From positions 1 to 14,494 of the forward strand of contig JAKCEC010000014.1 of NCBI GenBank assembly GCA_021841725.1: a stretch of DNA of 14,494 nt, given 5' to 3'. Shown in pieces: positions 14,074 through 14,494 of this stretch. This DNA is from Actinomycetes bacterium. Lineage in GTDB: Bacteria; Actinomycetota; Acidimicrobiia; Acidimicrobiales; RAAP-2. The notes under the pieces were generated by a model. It saw only the letters and a list, made by a program, of their open reading frames with translations. It was not told the DNA's origin and made no database searches. Positions within the stretch are counted from its first letter, which is position 1. The number at the start of each line of letters is the position of its first letter. The translations under genes were made by a program, and so were the position numbers.

Positions 14074-14094
14074 CCCCGCCGCGGGCGCGTCGGG

Positions 14095-14100
14095 TAGACT
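14095..14100 (+). promoter_or_regulatory. Candidate -10 box for rpsF
   Basis: TAGACT fits the actinobacterial -10 consensus TANNNT and lies 22 bp after the panB stop. No good -35 box was seen 16-18 bp upstream. If used, it would give an untranslated leader of about 88 nt before rpsF, long enough for the hairpins noted there. Confidence 0.4.
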
Positions 14101-14107
14101 CTGAACT

Positions 14108-14171
14108 CCCGTGAACGCGGGGAAGTACCACACACCCTGCTCTGTTTTCCGCAGAGCCCGGATTCGTCCGG
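14108..14171 (+). promoter_or_regulatory. Structured rpsF leader, possible S6:S18 control element
   Basis: Three hairpins precede rpsF: CCCG/CGGG (14108-14111 with 14118-14121), GCTCTG/CAGAGC (14139-14144 with 14152-14157, loop TTTTCCG), and directly after it CCGGA/TCCGG (14158-14162 with 14167-14171) closed by a stable TTCG tetraloop. Many bacteria have an S6:S18-binding element in the rpsF leader that contains a CCG feature, so autoregulation by the S6:S18 complex is plausible. I cannot confirm that this fold matches that element. Confidence 0.35.
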
Positions 14172-14194
14172 ACCAGAGGGAAAGGAAAGTGGCC

Positions 14195-14494
14195 ATGAGG
14201 CCTTATGAAACCATGATCGTGTTCGACACCGCCGTCGACGCGCAGTCCATCCAGGTGGCCCTCGACCGAGCGCTCGAGACCATTCGATCGAATGCCGGGA
14301 CCCCCGGAAACATCGACCGTTGGGGCAAGCGTCCCTTGGCGTACGAGATCAACAAGCGCAAAGAGGGTTACTACGTACTCGTGGAGTTCACCGGCGAGTC
14401 GATCACCGTCGACGAGTTGGACCGCATCCTCACGCTGTCCGACGAAGTCCTGCGCTTCAAGATTCTTCGACGCAACGAGCGAGCCAACGCCAGC
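14195..14494 (+). CDS. rpsF: 30S ribosomal protein bS6, cut by window end
   Basis: The first 100 residues are seen, with no stop before the edge. The product is bS6, which binds the 30S platform as a heterodimer with bS18. MRPYETMIVFDTAVD is the canonical start, followed by NIDRWGKRPLAYEINKRKEGYYVLVEFTGE and a C-terminal EVLRFKILRRNERA. I chose ATG 14195 because it fits the family start and AGGAAAG lies about six bases upstream; an in-frame GTG at 14189 is too close to that site. Family length is about 95-130, so only the tail is missing. Genes for single-strand-binding protein, bS18 and bL9 are expected next beyond the edge. Confidence 0.96.
   Translation, partial: MRPYETMIVFDTAVDAQSIQVALDRALETIRSNAGTPGNIDRWGKRPLAYEINKRKEGYYVLVEFTGESITVDELDRILTLSDEVLRFKILRRNERANAS

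Noticed and set aside
13180..14196. 338-codon minus-strand frame opposite panB
   Set aside because: panB has all its family motifs on the plus strand; the antisense product is His/Gly/Val-rich and unrecognised.
1..14494. CRISPR arrays, tRNA genes, insertion sequences, prophage or defence genes
   Set aside because: No spaced direct repeats, cloverleaf-like sequence, transposase, integrase or terminal inverted repeats were recognised; the genes are housekeeping.

Overview
The window reads as an origin-proximal stretch of a high-G+C actinobacterial chromosome. The evidence is the gene set and order: parA-parB with canonical parS sites, then a leftward block of thioredoxin, thioredoxin reductase, MurJ and a CwlM-like protein, with the tRNA CCA-adding enzyme (pcnA) divergent from it. 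To the right lie a PadR regulator with ino1 (myo-inositol-1-phosphate synthase), a DUF5318 protein, panB and rpsF. From memory of Mycobacterium tuberculosis, these match the blocks on the two sides of dnaA (about Rv3907-Rv3918 and Rv0046-Rv0053). Here they are joined directly at pcnA/ino1. The lack of a long MurJ tail and the short CwlM suggest a lineage away from Mycobacteriales, perhaps Acidimicrobiia; that placement is inference.

Layout. 1-618: centromere-like non-coding DNA with two perfect parS sites and half of a third cut by the left edge. 619-2311: parA and parB, rightward and overlapping. 2312-2447: AT-rich, repeat-filled convergent gap with a probable terminator and DnaA-box-like words. 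2448-9485: a tightly packed leftward operon, in transcription order a large membrane-anchored exported protein (DUF6049/Rv3909 type), murJ, a degV-family gene, a small two-helix membrane protein, trxB, trxA and cwlM-like. 9486-9544: divergent promoter region. 9545-10972: pcnA rightward. 10973-11002: very strong GC hairpin between convergent genes. 11019-12734: padR-ino1 leftward operon. 12735-12832: divergent regulatory region with palindromes. 12833-14073: DUF5318 gene and panB, overlapping. 14074-14194: rpsF leader. 14195-end: rpsF, cut by the right edge.

Functional themes. ParA, ParB and parS segregate the origin region. The leftward operon couples cell-wall precursor export (MurJ) with a CwlM-type regulator-like protein and a thioredoxin/thioredoxin reductase pair. 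padR-ino1 looks like autoregulated inositol phosphate synthesis, feeding inositol lipids and mycothiol in actinobacteria. panB supplies pantothenate for CoA.

I did not find a CRISPR array, prophage, insertion sequence, toxin-antitoxin pair or other defence-type system. The points most worth a second look are the CwlM homologue that has lost zinc-site histidines and appears to start at CTG, the palindromes around the padR promoter, the repeat and DnaA-box-like cluster after parB, and the parS half-site at the edge.
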